A stretch of DNA of 64,000 bases, taken from the NCBI RefSeq assembly GCF_001277255.1, contig NZ_CP012264.1:1736001-1800000 (forward strand). Reading direction: 5' to 3'. Below are positions 8,677 to 17,051 of this stretch, piece after piece. A model generated the notes under the pieces. That model made no database searches and had not been told where the DNA came from. It saw nothing but the letters and a program-made list of their open reading frames with translations. Made by a program: the position numbers and the translations under genes. Positions within the stretch are counted from its first letter, which is position 1. Each line of letters starts with the position of its first letter. This DNA is from Cronobacter condimenti 1330. Its GTDB lineage: Bacteria > Pseudomonadota > Gammaproteobacteria > Enterobacterales > Enterobacteriaceae.

Positions 8677-9786
8677 TTAAACCGGCAGCGGCAGTCGCTG
8701 TTCGATAATCCCACCGCCCAGGCACACTTCGCCCTGATAGAACACGGCGGACTGGCCCGGCGTCACGGCAGCGACCGGCTCGTCAAAGCGCACTTCAATG
8801 CGGTCGTCGCCAAGCGGGCGCACGGTGCAGGGAATATCCGTCTGACGATAGCGGGTTTTCACCGTGCAGGTAAACGGCGCGGCGATCGCCTCGCGATTCA
8901 CCCAGTGCAATTGCTGCGCGATAAGCCCGACAGACATCAGACGCGGATGATCGTGGCCCTGCGCGACAATCAGGATATTGTTTTCAACGTCTTTATCGAC
9001 GACGTACCACGGCTCTTCGCCGCCATCTTTAGTACCGCCGATGCCAAGGCCTTTACGCTGGCCGAGGGTATGGTACATCAGCCCCTGGTGCTCACCGATA
9101 ACATCGCCGTCAACGGTCACGATTTTACCCGGCTGCGCAGGCAGGTAGCGGCCCAGAAATTCGCGGAATTTGCGCTCGCCGATAAAACAGATGCCGGTCG
9201 AGTCTTTTTTCTTCGCCGTCACCAGATCCAACTCTTGCGCGATACGACGTACTTCCGGTTTTTCCAGCTCGCCGACGGGGAAGAGGCTCTGGGCAATCTG
9301 CTCATGCCCAAGCGTGTAGAGGAAATAGCTTTGATCTTTATTTCCGTCGAGACCACGCAGCAGACGGCTTTTACCGTCGACATCCGCACGGCGCACGTAG
9401 TGACCGGTCGCGATGTAATCTGCGCCCAAATCTTCTGCCGCGAACTCAAGGAATGCTTTGAATTTGATTTCTTTATTGCACAGGATATCCGGGTTTGGCG
9501 TGCGTCCGGCTTTATATTCCGCCAGGAAATGCTCAAACACGTTATCCCAATATTCTGCCGCGAAGTTCACGGTATGGAGTTCGATGCCGAGTTTGTCGCA
9601 CACCGCCTGGGCGTCTGCAAGATCAGAGGCGGCCGTGCAATAATCCTCGCCGTCATCCTCTTCCCAGTTCTTCATGAAGAGACCTTCCACCTGATAGCCC
9701 TGCTGTTGCAGCAGGTAAGCGGAAACGGAGGAATCGACCCCGCCGGACATTCCGACGATGACTTTTTTCTGGCTGTTATCAGACAT
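8677..9786 (-). CDS. mnmA: tRNA-specific 2-thiouridylase MnmA
   Basis: ATP-dependent enzyme that puts sulfur on C2 of wobble uridine 34 in Lys, Glu and Gln tRNAs, taking sulfur from the IscS-Tus relay. The PP-loop GMSGGVDSS is near residue 12. The catalytic cysteine pair lies in PDILCNKEIKF and DSTGICFIG. The GHYVRR and DQSYFLY stretches are typical. The ATG at 9784-9786 (MSDNSQKKVIVGMSGG, 369 aa) is preferred over an upstream in-frame ATG at 9810 because it matches E. coli MSETAKKVIVG. First gene of the mnmA-hflD-purB group. Confidence 0.96.
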   Translation of the reverse strand: MSDNSQKKVIVGMSGGVDSSVSAYLLQQQGYQVEGLFMKNWEEDDGEDYCTAASDLADAQAVCDKLGIELHTVNFAAEYWDNVFEHFLAEYKAGRTPNPDILCNKEIKFKAFLEFAAEDLGADYIATGHYVRRADVDGKSRLLRGLDGNKDQSYFLYTLGHEQIAQSLFPVGELEKPEVRRIAQELDLVTAKKKDSTGICFIGERKFREFLGRYLPAQPGKIVTVDGDVIGEHQGLMYHTLGQRKGLGIGGTKDGGEEPWYVVDKDVENNILIVAQGHDHPRLMSVGLIAQQLHWVNREAIAAPFTCTVKTRYRQTDIPCTVRPLGDDRIEVRFDEPVAAVTPGQSAVFYQGEVCLGGGIIEQRLPLPV

Positions 9787-9960
9787 TGCACCACTCACGA
9801 CATAAAACAAAGGCGGCGTATTCTAGCACGCGCGGGCGGCGCAAACACCCCCTGAGCGCGCCGGGTTTCGCCCTGAGCACCAAGAAAAGCGTTTAACGGC
9901 AAGAATTGCGATATGCGGTGAGGCGGGGTAATGCGCAGCGGCGTGGCCGCGTGAAAGGGG

Positions 9961-9982
9961 CGAGGGCGCGGTAGCGCCCTCG
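9961..9982 (-). terminator. Hairpin after the MCP gene
   Basis: Perfect 9-bp stem CGAGGGCGC / GCGCCCTCG with a GGTA loop, 8 bases past the stop of the MCP gene. It is followed on the minus strand by CCCCTTTCA rather than a clean T-run, so it may be a weak terminator or a 3' stabilising hairpin. Confidence 0.45.
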
Positions 9983-9989
9983 CGAGGGG

Positions 9990-11942
9990 TTATGCGTAAC
10001 GTTCGTCGAGACTGAACTGCTCGACGGTTTGCGCCAGCTGCTGCGCCTGCTCTTCGAGCGAGCTTGCAGCGGCAGCCATCTGCTGTACCAGCGCAGCGTT
10101 CTGCTGGGTAACACCGTCCATTTCGTTGACAGCGATGGTCACCTGGCTGATGCCTTTGGACTGCTCGTCAGACGCGCTGACAATCTCGCCGATAATGGTC
10201 TGTACCGAATGCACCGCCTGCGTCATCTCCTGCATGGTTTTCCCGGCGTCATTGACGAGCTGTACGCCGTTGGCGACGCGCTGGCCCGATTCTTCAATCA
10301 ACCCGGCAATCTCTTTAACCGCGTTGGCGCTGCGCTGTGCGAGGCTGCGCACTTCGCTTGCCACCACGGCGAAGCCGCGGCCCTGTTCACCTGCACGCGC
10401 CGCCTCAACCGCGGCGTTGAGCGCCAGGATATTGGTCTGGAAGGCAATGCTATTGATCATGGTGGTGATGTCGCTGATTTTCTTCGAGCTGTCATCAATC
10501 TGCGCCATGGTCTGCACCACTTCGCTGACCAGCGCTTCGCCGCGGCTCGCAATCTGCGTGGCGTTGGCGGTGAGCTCGGTGGCGTGATGAGCGTTAGCGG
10601 CGTTATGTTTCACGGTCGCGCTGATCTGCTCCATGCTGGCGGCGGTCTGCTCCAGCGCGGCGGCTTGCTCTTCGGTACGCGAGGAGAGGTTAATGTTGCC
10701 ACTGACTATCTCGCCCGCGCCCTGACGCACCGAGTCGCTCGCTTCTTTGATCTGCCCGACAATGCCACGCAGCTGCGCCTGCATGGTGTGGAGTGCGTAG
10801 AAGAGGCTGCCGCGGTCGCCCGGTTTAACCGGCACCACATTGTCAAGCTTGCCGTCGGCCACGGCCAGCGCGATGGTGGCTGCTTCCAGCGGTTCCCCGC
10901 CGAGCGGTTTCAACACTTTGCGGCTAAAGACGATGCCGAGCAGCGCGCTCACCAGCAGAATGCTCACGATCATCAGAATAATGGCATTCATCAACTGGCG
11001 GTTGGCGGCGTCCATCACCTGACTTACCGGCGCGACCACGCCGAGATACCATTTGTCAGTGCTGTTGCCAATGCTAACCGGCTGCCAGGTCACCAACGCC
11101 TGTTCGCCGAGGATAGGATCTTCCTGCTCCACGACATTGCTGGTGAAACCGTCGGTATCGCCAGGGAAGGGCTTGCTGGTCAGCTTTTTATCCGGATATG
11201 AAATCACTTTGCCTGCGGTAGAGAGCAGCACAGCGTAGCCGCCGCCTTCCCACGGTTTGATCTGGTTAACCTTTTGCTGCAACGAGGCGAGCGAAATATC
11301 GGACGTCACCACGGCCTGCAGTTTGCCGTCGACCACAATAGGCGCGGCCACGGAGGTGAGCAGCGTCGGCACGCCGTTATAGGCGTAGCTGTAAGGTTCG
11401 ATCAGCGTATCTTTCTGGGTTTTCTGCGGGATCAGGTAATAATCACCCTGGCCCGGTGTGAGGTAAGAGAGCAGGGGATGGAATTGATAATTCCCCGCCT
11501 GGTCGTGATCGACAAAGAACGCGTAGCGGCCTTTTGGCGCCTGGCCGGGTTTGCCGTCAAACTCCGCATCGCGCCCGTCATAGGCGTTCTCTTCAAAGAT
11601 GATCGACATCGACAGGTAGTCGGGGTTGTCGCGCAGCGCGCCTTCCAGCAGCTTATCGGCAACCTTACGGTCGGTAATGCCCGCACGCGGCAGCGCCGCC
11701 ATGCTGTGTCCGACGCTGTGTGCGACATCACGTGCATAATTCAGCTCCTGCTGAATTTTTAACGCCTCACTCTGAGCTATCTGTTTTAAATAGCTTTCTG
11801 CCAGGGATTTTTGCTCGTTGCTGGACTGCCAGCTCAGCACGCCGATGGTCACAACAAAACCCAGCGTGATGGTTAAAGCGCCCGTCAGCAGCATCTGCGC
11901 GCGGGTACTCATTTTTTTATTAGCGGATTGTCTGGCCATCAC
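9990..11942 (-). CDS. Methyl-accepting chemotaxis protein with periplasmic dCache-type sensor
   Basis: Chemoreceptor of 650 aa. TM1 is about residues 16-38, followed by a roughly 280-residue periplasmic domain with the layout of a double Cache sensor (SMSIIFEENAYDGRD, then YSYAYNGVPTLLTSVAAPIV and VVTSDISL). TM2 is about 320-343, then HAMP and the methyl-accepting/signalling domain with the invariant hairpin AFQTNILALNAAVEAARAGE. It lacks the C-terminal NWETF-type CheR/CheB tether (ends QFSLDERYA), so it would rely on other receptors for adaptation. The start has GAGGAG 5 bases upstream. Ligand unknown; I do not see a clear amino-acid-binding dCache signature. It sits between mnmA and nudJ, which are adjacent in E. 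coli, so it is an insertion into conserved backbone. Confidence 0.9.
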   Translation of the reverse strand: MMARQSANKKMSTRAQMLLTGALTITLGFVVTIGVLSWQSSNEQKSLAESYLKQIAQSEALKIQQELNYARDVAHSVGHSMAALPRAGITDRKVADKLLEGALRDNPDYLSMSIIFEENAYDGRDAEFDGKPGQAPKGRYAFFVDHDQAGNYQFHPLLSYLTPGQGDYYLIPQKTQKDTLIEPYSYAYNGVPTLLTSVAAPIVVDGKLQAVVTSDISLASLQQKVNQIKPWEGGGYAVLLSTAGKVISYPDKKLTSKPFPGDTDGFTSNVVEQEDPILGEQALVTWQPVSIGNSTDKWYLGVVAPVSQVMDAANRQLMNAIILMIVSILLVSALLGIVFSRKVLKPLGGEPLEAATIALAVADGKLDNVVPVKPGDRGSLFYALHTMQAQLRGIVGQIKEASDSVRQGAGEIVSGNINLSSRTEEQAAALEQTAASMEQISATVKHNAANAHHATELTANATQIASRGEALVSEVVQTMAQIDDSSKKISDITTMINSIAFQTNILALNAAVEAARAGEQGRGFAVVASEVRSLAQRSANAVKEIAGLIEESGQRVANGVQLVNDAGKTMQEMTQAVHSVQTIIGEIVSASDEQSKGISQVTIAVNEMDGVTQQNAALVQQMAAAASSLEEQAQQLAQTVEQFSLDERYA

Positions 11943-12008
11943 GGCTCCTCAGGATCAACCACGAAATATCAATACTGTCCCTTCGTTAAGAGCCTCCTGG
12001 TCAATGCT

Positions 12009-12035
12009 CTATCGGCGTTTATTTTTTGTTCTTTA
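12009..12035 (-). promoter_or_regulatory. Sigma-28 (FliA) promoter of the MCP gene
   Basis: On the minus strand: -35 TAAAGAAC, an 11-base spacer, -10 GCCGATAG. This matches the flagellar sigma-28 consensus TAAA-N15-GCCGATAA with exact spacing, 67 bases upstream of the MCP start. Confidence 0.85.
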
Positions 12036-12218
12036 ATGGCATTTGTAGCGTGTGATGTGGCGCAAAAAGAGGTGTTTTACAGACGAAACAGCGGGCGTAT
12101 GTCGGCCCAGGCGGCAGAAATGGCAGAAGGTGCTGACTGTAGCGGTGGGCGGCAGCACGTTAAGCTGCCGTTAAAAGTTTCGTAACGAAACAAAATTGTG
12201 GAGGCGGTAGCGAAATGC

Positions 12219-12668
12219 TTAGTGGAACGGCCAGTTGAACGCACCGATAAGCGAGAGCGGGTAGCGTTCGCCCTGCTGCCAGGTACGAATACTTTCGGCT
12301 ACCAGCGCTGAACGCAGGTGAGGGGCGTTCAGGATCTCGTCTGCGCTCACCCAGCGACAGCAGTCGATATCGCTGTCGTGCGGCTCGGTTGGCAGCGGCG
12401 CATCAAGCTCAATACTGAACAGAAAGCGCAGAAACGGCGTGTTGTCCGGCGCCAGCCACTGGTGCAGACGCAGAAAATGTTGGGGCTCGGCGCGGATACC
12501 GGTCTCTTCCCACAGTTCACGGCGGGCGGCTTCCACCAGCGTTTCGTCGGCTTCCAGATGGCCCGCAGGCTGATTCCAGAGCGCCTTGCCGTTGATAGTC
12601 TCTTCGACCACCAGAAATTTCCCCTGCGCATGAACGACGCAGGCGACGGTGACATGCGGTTTGAACAT
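12219..12668 (-). CDS. nudJ: Nudix phosphatase NudJ
   Basis: Hydrolase of 149 aa that in E. coli acts on nucleoside tri/diphosphates and on hydroxymethylpyrimidine pyrophosphate, the thiamine precursor. The Nudix box is complete: GHLEADET, then REL, then EETGI. The start at 12666-12668 (MFKPHVTVACVVHAQGKF) is set by homology and lies 10 bases after the rluE stop, with CCGGAGAA-like purines upstream. The genes form rluE-nudJ, the conserved order; in E. coli mnmA follows directly, whereas an MCP gene intervenes here. Confidence 0.94.
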   Translation of the reverse strand: MFKPHVTVACVVHAQGKFLVVEETINGKALWNQPAGHLEADETLVEAARRELWEETGIRAEPQHFLRLHQWLAPDNTPFLRFLFSIELDAPLPTEPHDSDIDCCRWVSADEILNAPHLRSALVAESIRTWQQGERYPLSLIGAFNWPFH

Positions 12669-12678
12669 CCGGTTCTCC

Positions 12679-13338
12679 TTATTTTTTGAGCGGAATTTCT
12701 CGCCACTGGCCGCAGGCCAGCGCGTCAAGAGTATAGTCGCCCATCGCATAACGAATCAGCCGAAGTGTCGGGAAGCCCACATGTGCAGTCATTCGTCGCA
12801 CCTGGCGGTTACGGCCTTCATAGAGCGTAACTTTCAGCCAGCTCACAGGAATCGATTTTCGCTCACGAATCGGCGGGTTGCGTGGCCAAAGCCAGGCAGG
12901 TTCGTCGACGCGTTCGACGCCCGCAGGCAGCGTCGGCCCGTCGTTGAGCGTCACGCCGTGGCGCAGCTGTTCAAGCGCCGCTTCCGTCGGGTCGCCCTCC
13001 ACCTGAACAAAATAGGTTTTGCCGGTGCGCTTCCCGGGCTGGGTTAATTTTGCCTGTAGCGCGCCGTCGTTCGTGAGCACCAGCAGGCCTTCGCTGTCGC
13101 GATCGAGGCGGCCTGCCGCGTAAACGTCTGCAACGGGAATAAAGTCTTTCAATGTCTGGCGACCCGCTTCATCGGTGAACTGAGGCAGCACATCATAAGG
13201 TTTATTAAAGAGGATCAGCCGTTTCGGGCCTTCAGGTTTGCGGCGCCTGGCGGAATGTTGTGAGCTGAATCGCTCAAGCTGGTGATTTCTAAAAGAAGTT
13301 TTCTTCATACTATTTTCAGACTTTGTCAATTGCCGCAT
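12679..13338 (-). CDS. rluE: 23S rRNA pseudouridine(2457) synthase RluE
   Basis: RsuA/RluB/RluE-type pseudouridine synthase, 219 aa. The catalytic motif AAGRLDRDSEGLLVLTN contains the essential Asp, and the C-terminal GRNRQVRRM motif is complete. The N-terminus MRQLTKSENSMKKTSFRNHQ aligns with the E. coli start, so the longest frame is used. It is divergent from icd, with about 115 bases between the starts. Confidence 0.95.
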   Translation of the reverse strand: MRQLTKSENSMKKTSFRNHQLERFSSQHSARRRKPEGPKRLILFNKPYDVLPQFTDEAGRQTLKDFIPVADVYAAGRLDRDSEGLLVLTNDGALQAKLTQPGKRTGKTYFVQVEGDPTEAALEQLRHGVTLNDGPTLPAGVERVDEPAWLWPRNPPIRERKSIPVSWLKVTLYEGRNRQVRRMTAHVGFPTLRLIRYAMGDYTLDALACGQWREIPLKK

Positions 13339-13453
13339 TATAACCTAATCATAAGGGCGTGGCATGGGGCACAACATTAAGGTAGTATTATCACGCCTAT
13401 TACAAATCATTAACAAAATGAGTCACAACCAGAAGCGCTCGAAGGAGAGGTGA

Positions 13454-14704
13454 ATGGAAAGCAAAGTAGTAGTTCCGGCGGAAGGTGAAAAGATCACAGC
13501 GCAAAACGGCAAGCTGAATGTACCCCACAACCCGATCATCCCGTTCATTGAAGGCGACGGTATCGGCGTGGACGTTACCCCAGCGATGCTGAAAGTGGTC
13601 GACGCCGCGGTTGAGAAAGCCTACAAAGGCGAGCGTAAAATTTCCTGGATGGAAATTTACACCGGTGAGAAATCTACCCAGCTTTACGGCCAGGATGTCT
13701 GGCTGCCCCAGGAAACCCTGGATCTGATTCGTGAATACCGCGTTGCCATCAAAGGCCCGTTGACCACGCCGGTTGGCGGCGGTATTCGCTCCCTCAACGT
13801 TGCCCTGCGCCAGGAGCTGGACCTTTACGTCTGCCTGCGCCCGGTGCGTTACTACCAGGGCACCCCAAGCCCGGTTAAACATCCGGAACTGACCGACATG
13901 GTTATCTTCCGTGAAAACTCCGAAGACATCTACGCAGGCATCGAGTGGAAAGCCGACTCCGCAGACGCTGAGAAAGTGATCAAATTCCTGCGCGAAGAGA
14001 TGGGCGTGAAGAAAATCCGCTTCCCGGAACATTGCGGCATCGGCATCAAGCCATGCTCGGAAGAGGGGACTAAGCGCCTGGTGCGTGCGGCGATTGAATA
14101 TGCCATCACCAACGATCGTGAATCCGTGACCCTGGTGCACAAAGGCAACATCATGAAATTCACCGAAGGCGCGTTTAAAGACTGGGGTTACCAGCTGGCG
14201 CGTGAAGCGTTCGGCGGCGAGCTTATCGACGGCGGCCCGTGGGTGAAAATCAAGAACCCGAACAACGGTAAAGACATCATCGTTAAAGATGTGATTGCCG
14301 ACGCCTTCCTGCAGCAGATCCTGCTGCGTCCGGCGGAATATGACGTCATCGCGTGTATGAACCTGAACGGTGACTACATCTCTGACGCCCTGGCCGCGCA
14401 GGTTGGCGGTATCGGTATCGCGCCGGGCGCGAACATCGGCGACGAATGCGCCCTGTTCGAAGCGACCCACGGCACCGCACCGAAATACGCAGGCCAGGAT
14501 AAAGTGAACCCGGGCTCCATTATTCTCTCCGCTGAGATGATGCTGCGTCATATGGAATGGTTCGAAGCGGCTGACCTTATCGTGAAAGGTATGGAAGGCG
14601 CTATCAACAACAAGACCGTGACCTATGACTTCGAACGCCTGATGGAAGGCGCTAAGCTGCTGAAATGTTCAGAGTTTGGCGACGCAATCATCGCGAACAT
14701 GTAA
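13454..14704 (+). CDS. icd: NADP-dependent isocitrate dehydrogenase
   Basis: TCA-cycle enzyme, 416 aa, full length. The regulatory phosphorylation Ser113 context GGGIRSLNVALRQ is intact, with substrate residues RPVRYYQGTPSP and the metal/dehydrogenase signature NLNGDYISDALAAQVGG. The start is preceded by AAGGAGAGG. A strong terminator follows. The 3' end of icd is a known integration site for lambdoid prophages and e14 in E. coli. Here the conserved backbone ends directly beyond the terminator and accessory DNA begins, but I did not find a second copy of the icd 3' end. Confidence 0.98.
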   Translation: MESKVVVPAEGEKITAQNGKLNVPHNPIIPFIEGDGIGVDVTPAMLKVVDAAVEKAYKGERKISWMEIYTGEKSTQLYGQDVWLPQETLDLIREYRVAIKGPLTTPVGGGIRSLNVALRQELDLYVCLRPVRYYQGTPSPVKHPELTDMVIFRENSEDIYAGIEWKADSADAEKVIKFLREEMGVKKIRFPEHCGIGIKPCSEEGTKRLVRAAIEYAITNDRESVTLVHKGNIMKFTEGAFKDWGYQLAREAFGGELIDGGPWVKIKNPNNGKDIIVKDVIADAFLQQILLRPAEYDVIACMNLNGDYISDALAAQVGGIGIAPGANIGDECALFEATHGTAPKYAGQDKVNPGSIILSAEMMLRHMEWFEAADLIVKGMEGAINNKTVTYDFERLMEGAKLLKCSEFGDAIIANM

Positions 14705-14726
14705 TCCGCTGGCGGGTTAAAGAAGA

Positions 14727-14755
14727 ACGGGAGCCATCGCGCTCCCGTTTTTTTT
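14727..14755 (+). terminator. icd terminator
   Basis: Stem AACGGGAGC / GCTCCCGTT with a short loop (CATCGC region), followed by eight T. It begins about 25 bases after the icd stop. Confidence 0.9.
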
Positions 14756-14794
14756 GTCGTGGCAATTCGTTGGGTTTAAGAGACTGTTCACATC

Positions 14795-14824
14795 AACGGG
14801 GGATCTATTAACGGGGGATCTATT
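14795..14824. repeat. Perfect 15-bp tandem duplication
   Basis: AACGGGGGATCTATT occurs twice back to back, between the icd terminator and the first truncated accessory gene. Function unknown; it marks the edge of the accessory region. Confidence 0.9.
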
Positions 14825-14852
14825 TCATACAGCAGAACCCGTGCTCAGGACG

Positions 14853-15410
14853 TTAATTTACGCTGACTTTTGCCTGTAATTCTTTAATGATGCCTATAAA
14901 TGCAAGACCAACAGGCACCAGTGAACCCCACAAGACGGCATTCCATCCGTAGAGACTGAGTAGCGCTCCTGAAGAAAATGACCCGACAATCATCACCCCA
15001 AACACTACGAAATCGTTCAGGGACTGGACCTGGGTTTTCTCTTCAGGGCGATGATAGTCAATGATCTTCGCCGATGCGCCGATGCGCCGATGCGCCGATG
15101 CGCCGGTGAAGCCAAAATTCCAGCCAAGCCCCAGTAAAATCAGCGACAACCAGTAGTGGAAAATATCGGTTCCACCAGGACCGGCCAGCACAGAGCATGC
15201 GGTGATAAGCTGACCCGTAGCGGCGATACGCATTGCACCAAAGCGGTTAATTAATTTGCCGGTGAAAAATCCCGGGCCGTACATAGCAATAACGTGCCAC
15301 TGGATCCCCAGGTTGGATGCCTCCTGAGAAATGCCGTGCATGTGCATCGAGAGCGGGGCAGCCGTCATCAAAAAGTTCATTACCATATAGGTTACCGCAC
15401 CACTTATCGG
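14853..15410 (-). pseudogene. MFS transporter, C-terminal fragment with 8-bp repeat expansion
   Basis: About 186 codons of the C-terminal half of a major-facilitator transporter (helices such as HYWLSLILLGLGWNFGF and NDFVVFGVMIVGSFSSGAL). The N-terminal half is missing: in-frame coding (PISGAVTYMVMNFLM) continues past the first ATG at 15386 and then runs into unrelated DNA near 15410. Inside it, the segment normally reading NFGFTGAS-KIID is interrupted by AHRRIGAS, eight extra residues made by four-plus copies of an 8-bp unit (15069-15108). Judged non-functional by truncation. Confidence 0.8.
15069..15108. repeat. Tandem 8-bp repeat (CGCCGATG)n
   Basis: Four exact copies of CGCCGATG and a fifth differing at one base (CGCCGGTG). 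Three extra units equal 24 bases, so the surrounding frame is kept. A change of one or two units would shift it. Confidence 0.92.
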
Positions 15411-15594
15411 CGGTGCTGAACTGCTGCTTCTGGAAGGGGCATTGATGGCACCGGAAGGCCGCTACGAACAGGGGAGCTGGCTACGGTTTCCGCCTGGCGA
15501 CATGCCCGCCCTGACAGCCACCGCCAGTGGCGCACTTTTTTATCTGAAAACCGGGCACCTCAGCCCTGCCACCCTGACCGGAGCCACATCATGA
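15411..15594 (+). pseudogene. Cupin-domain protein (ChrR-like), N-terminally truncated
   Basis: Sixty codons of an uninterrupted frame reading GAELLLLEGALMAPEGRYEQ, then GSWLRFPPGD, then FYLKTGHLSPATL and a stop. This is the end of a ChrR-type cupin barrel (Gly-rich strand, GSWLR, KTGHL). No start codon or N-terminal part exists; the upstream neighbour is the opposed MFS fragment, so both were cut at the same junction near 15410. Its stop overlaps the next start as ATGA (15591-15594), showing it once formed an operon with the amine-oxidase gene. Confidence 0.7.
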
Positions 15595-16083
15595 GAAGCA
15601 GCGTTATTATTATCGGGGCAGGCGTTAGCGGGCTCTGTGCCGTCACGCTACTGGAAAAAGCAGGCGTAGATTATGTGATTCTGGAAGCGCGGGACAGTTG
15701 AAATTCACGATGTCTCCGAACCTGATTCGGGAAAAACGGTGATTTTTGGTTTTATTGGCGTACCGGCCAGAACGCGATGGACAGTGAGCGAAGACGTCCT
15801 CAGGCAACGTTGTCGTGATCAGCTTGCGTGCCTGTTTGGTCCGGATGCGGTCGACCCTGAAGCGGAGTGTCTGAAAGACTGGGCAGCCGATCCGTTTACG
15901 GCCACGGAATCCGACCTGCTGCAGAATGTGGGGCATGCCCTGCCTGAGCAGCTCCCGGCTCGCGGTGAGTGGGCGGGGAAAATAACGGGGATTGCCAGCG
16001 AATGGTCAGCGCAATTTTCAGGCTATCTCGCCGGCGCAATCGACTCCGCCTCTGTGGGCACTGAGCACTGGCTACGGCAGTAA
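15591..16083 (+). pseudogene. Flavin monoamine oxidase with a large internal deletion
   Basis: The first 36 codons give a classic FAD-binding start, VIIIGAGVSGLCAVTLLEKA then YVILEARDS, ending in a stop at 15699-15701. From 15697 a different frame encodes the C-terminal part of the same family: VIFGFIGVPARTRW, LKDWAADPFTATESDL and IASEWSAQFSGYLAGAIDSA. About 300 residues in between are missing and the two ends are out of frame, so the gene is dead. Known intact relatives oxidise amines in an FAD-dependent reaction. It neighbours the cupin and MFS fragments, an inferred lost amine-catabolism cluster. Confidence 0.8.
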
Positions 16084-16185
16084 TAACCCGTATTATCCTG
16101 TACGAACCGAAGGTCTTTTGCCTGAAAGCATGCGTTTTAGGTTTGAAGGTGACCCAATTTAACGGCAAGGACTGGCTTCAGAAAC

Positions 16186-16209
16186 GTCCGCTTAGGGTAC
16201 GTAGCGGAC
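16186..16209. repeat. GTCCGCT-N10-AGCGGAC element, copy 1
   Basis: Seven-bp inverted repeat with a 10-base loop. A second copy with the same arms and loop length lies at 16942-16965, and related 20-bp elements lie at 24660 and 25276. It sits upstream of the orphan gene at 16366. Confidence 0.8.
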
Positions 16210-16365
16210 TGGCTAACTGGACAGAAAGTCTTTTTTGAGCGAGAAGCAGACATCGTTAATGAGTACCAGTTGGCTATGAGTTGTTTAATGATAAGGATTA
16301 ACTTCCAAAGGTAGAAAAATTATATTAATGCTATACAAATAATCACCGCACAGGAATTAAACACG

Positions 16366-16839
16366 ATGCGATTTAAAGAAATGACAGAAGAACAAATACA
16401 ACTGGATATCGAAAAAATCAATGGCTATCTGTCGGCAATTGAAATGATGAACATCGCCGCTAATATTTGCGTTGACTACACATTTATTCGTTTGCCACAA
16501 AAACATACTTTGCTTGAGTCTGTTGAGAGCGAAATCGCTCAGATATATCCGGATACCATCATTTCGAACTGGCACATTAAACTCGAGCAGATTTGTGAAA
16601 GTCAACTTTCCGACAGCATCAATATATGGTTTTTCCGTTTCGGTAAAGCAGTGGTTTTGAGCGATGAATTATCGGATCTGTGCACAGGCTTTATGGATAT
16701 GATGAAACAACTTATTTATACACCTAATATCTACCGTGTAACTATGCGCCCGCCAGTCTGGTATGCAATAGACTGGGAAATATTTGTCTTCGAGACGAAG
16801 AATGGTTTATTCTTACTGGAATTTAACTTCGACTCGTGA
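16366..16839 (+). CDS. Orphan hypothetical protein, 157 aa
   Basis: Intact frame with AGGA 9 bases before the ATG. It is markedly AT-rich relative to the flanking backbone, which suggests transfer. The protein is acidic, has no signal peptide or transmembrane segment, and looks like a small mixed alpha/beta globular protein (helical start EEQIQLDIEKINGYLSAIEM, later VWYAIDWEIFVFETKNG). I do not recognise a family. Size, acidity and orphan status would fit an immunity protein of a lost toxin locus, but this is inference only. It is bracketed by the GTCCGCT repeats at 16186 and 16942. Confidence 0.65.
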   Translation: MRFKEMTEEQIQLDIEKINGYLSAIEMMNIAANICVDYTFIRLPQKHTLLESVESEIAQIYPDTIISNWHIKLEQICESQLSDSINIWFFRFGKAVVLSDELSDLCTGFMDMMKQLIYTPNIYRVTMRPPVWYAIDWEIFVFETKNGLFLLEFNFDS

Positions 16840-16941
16840 TTAATAAAAATAGCCGTTCCCAGCGCCCCGATTGTAAGTCTTACGCTTAATGGCCATATAC
16901 AATTACAGATTTCTTACCTGAAGAACCTTAGCATTTACGAT

Positions 16942-16965
16942 GTCCGCTCCTGGCACAAAGCGGAC
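16942..16965. repeat. GTCCGCT-N10-AGCGGAC element, copy 2
   Basis: Same 7-bp arms and 10-base loop as copy 1 (16186-16209), about 100 bases downstream of the orphan gene. A partial relative (GTCCGCTTCTGGCG) lies at 19530. Confidence 0.8.
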
Positions 16966-17051
16966 TGAGTCAGAAAGCAGGCGTCATCGTCTAGTAAGCA
17001 ATAGATTTACCGTCCTGACACTGATCATGTCAGTTTCAGGACGCTATTACG

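Noticed and set aside
13400..14551. 383-codon frame antisense to icd
   Set aside because: Shadow ORF of the strongly biased icd gene.
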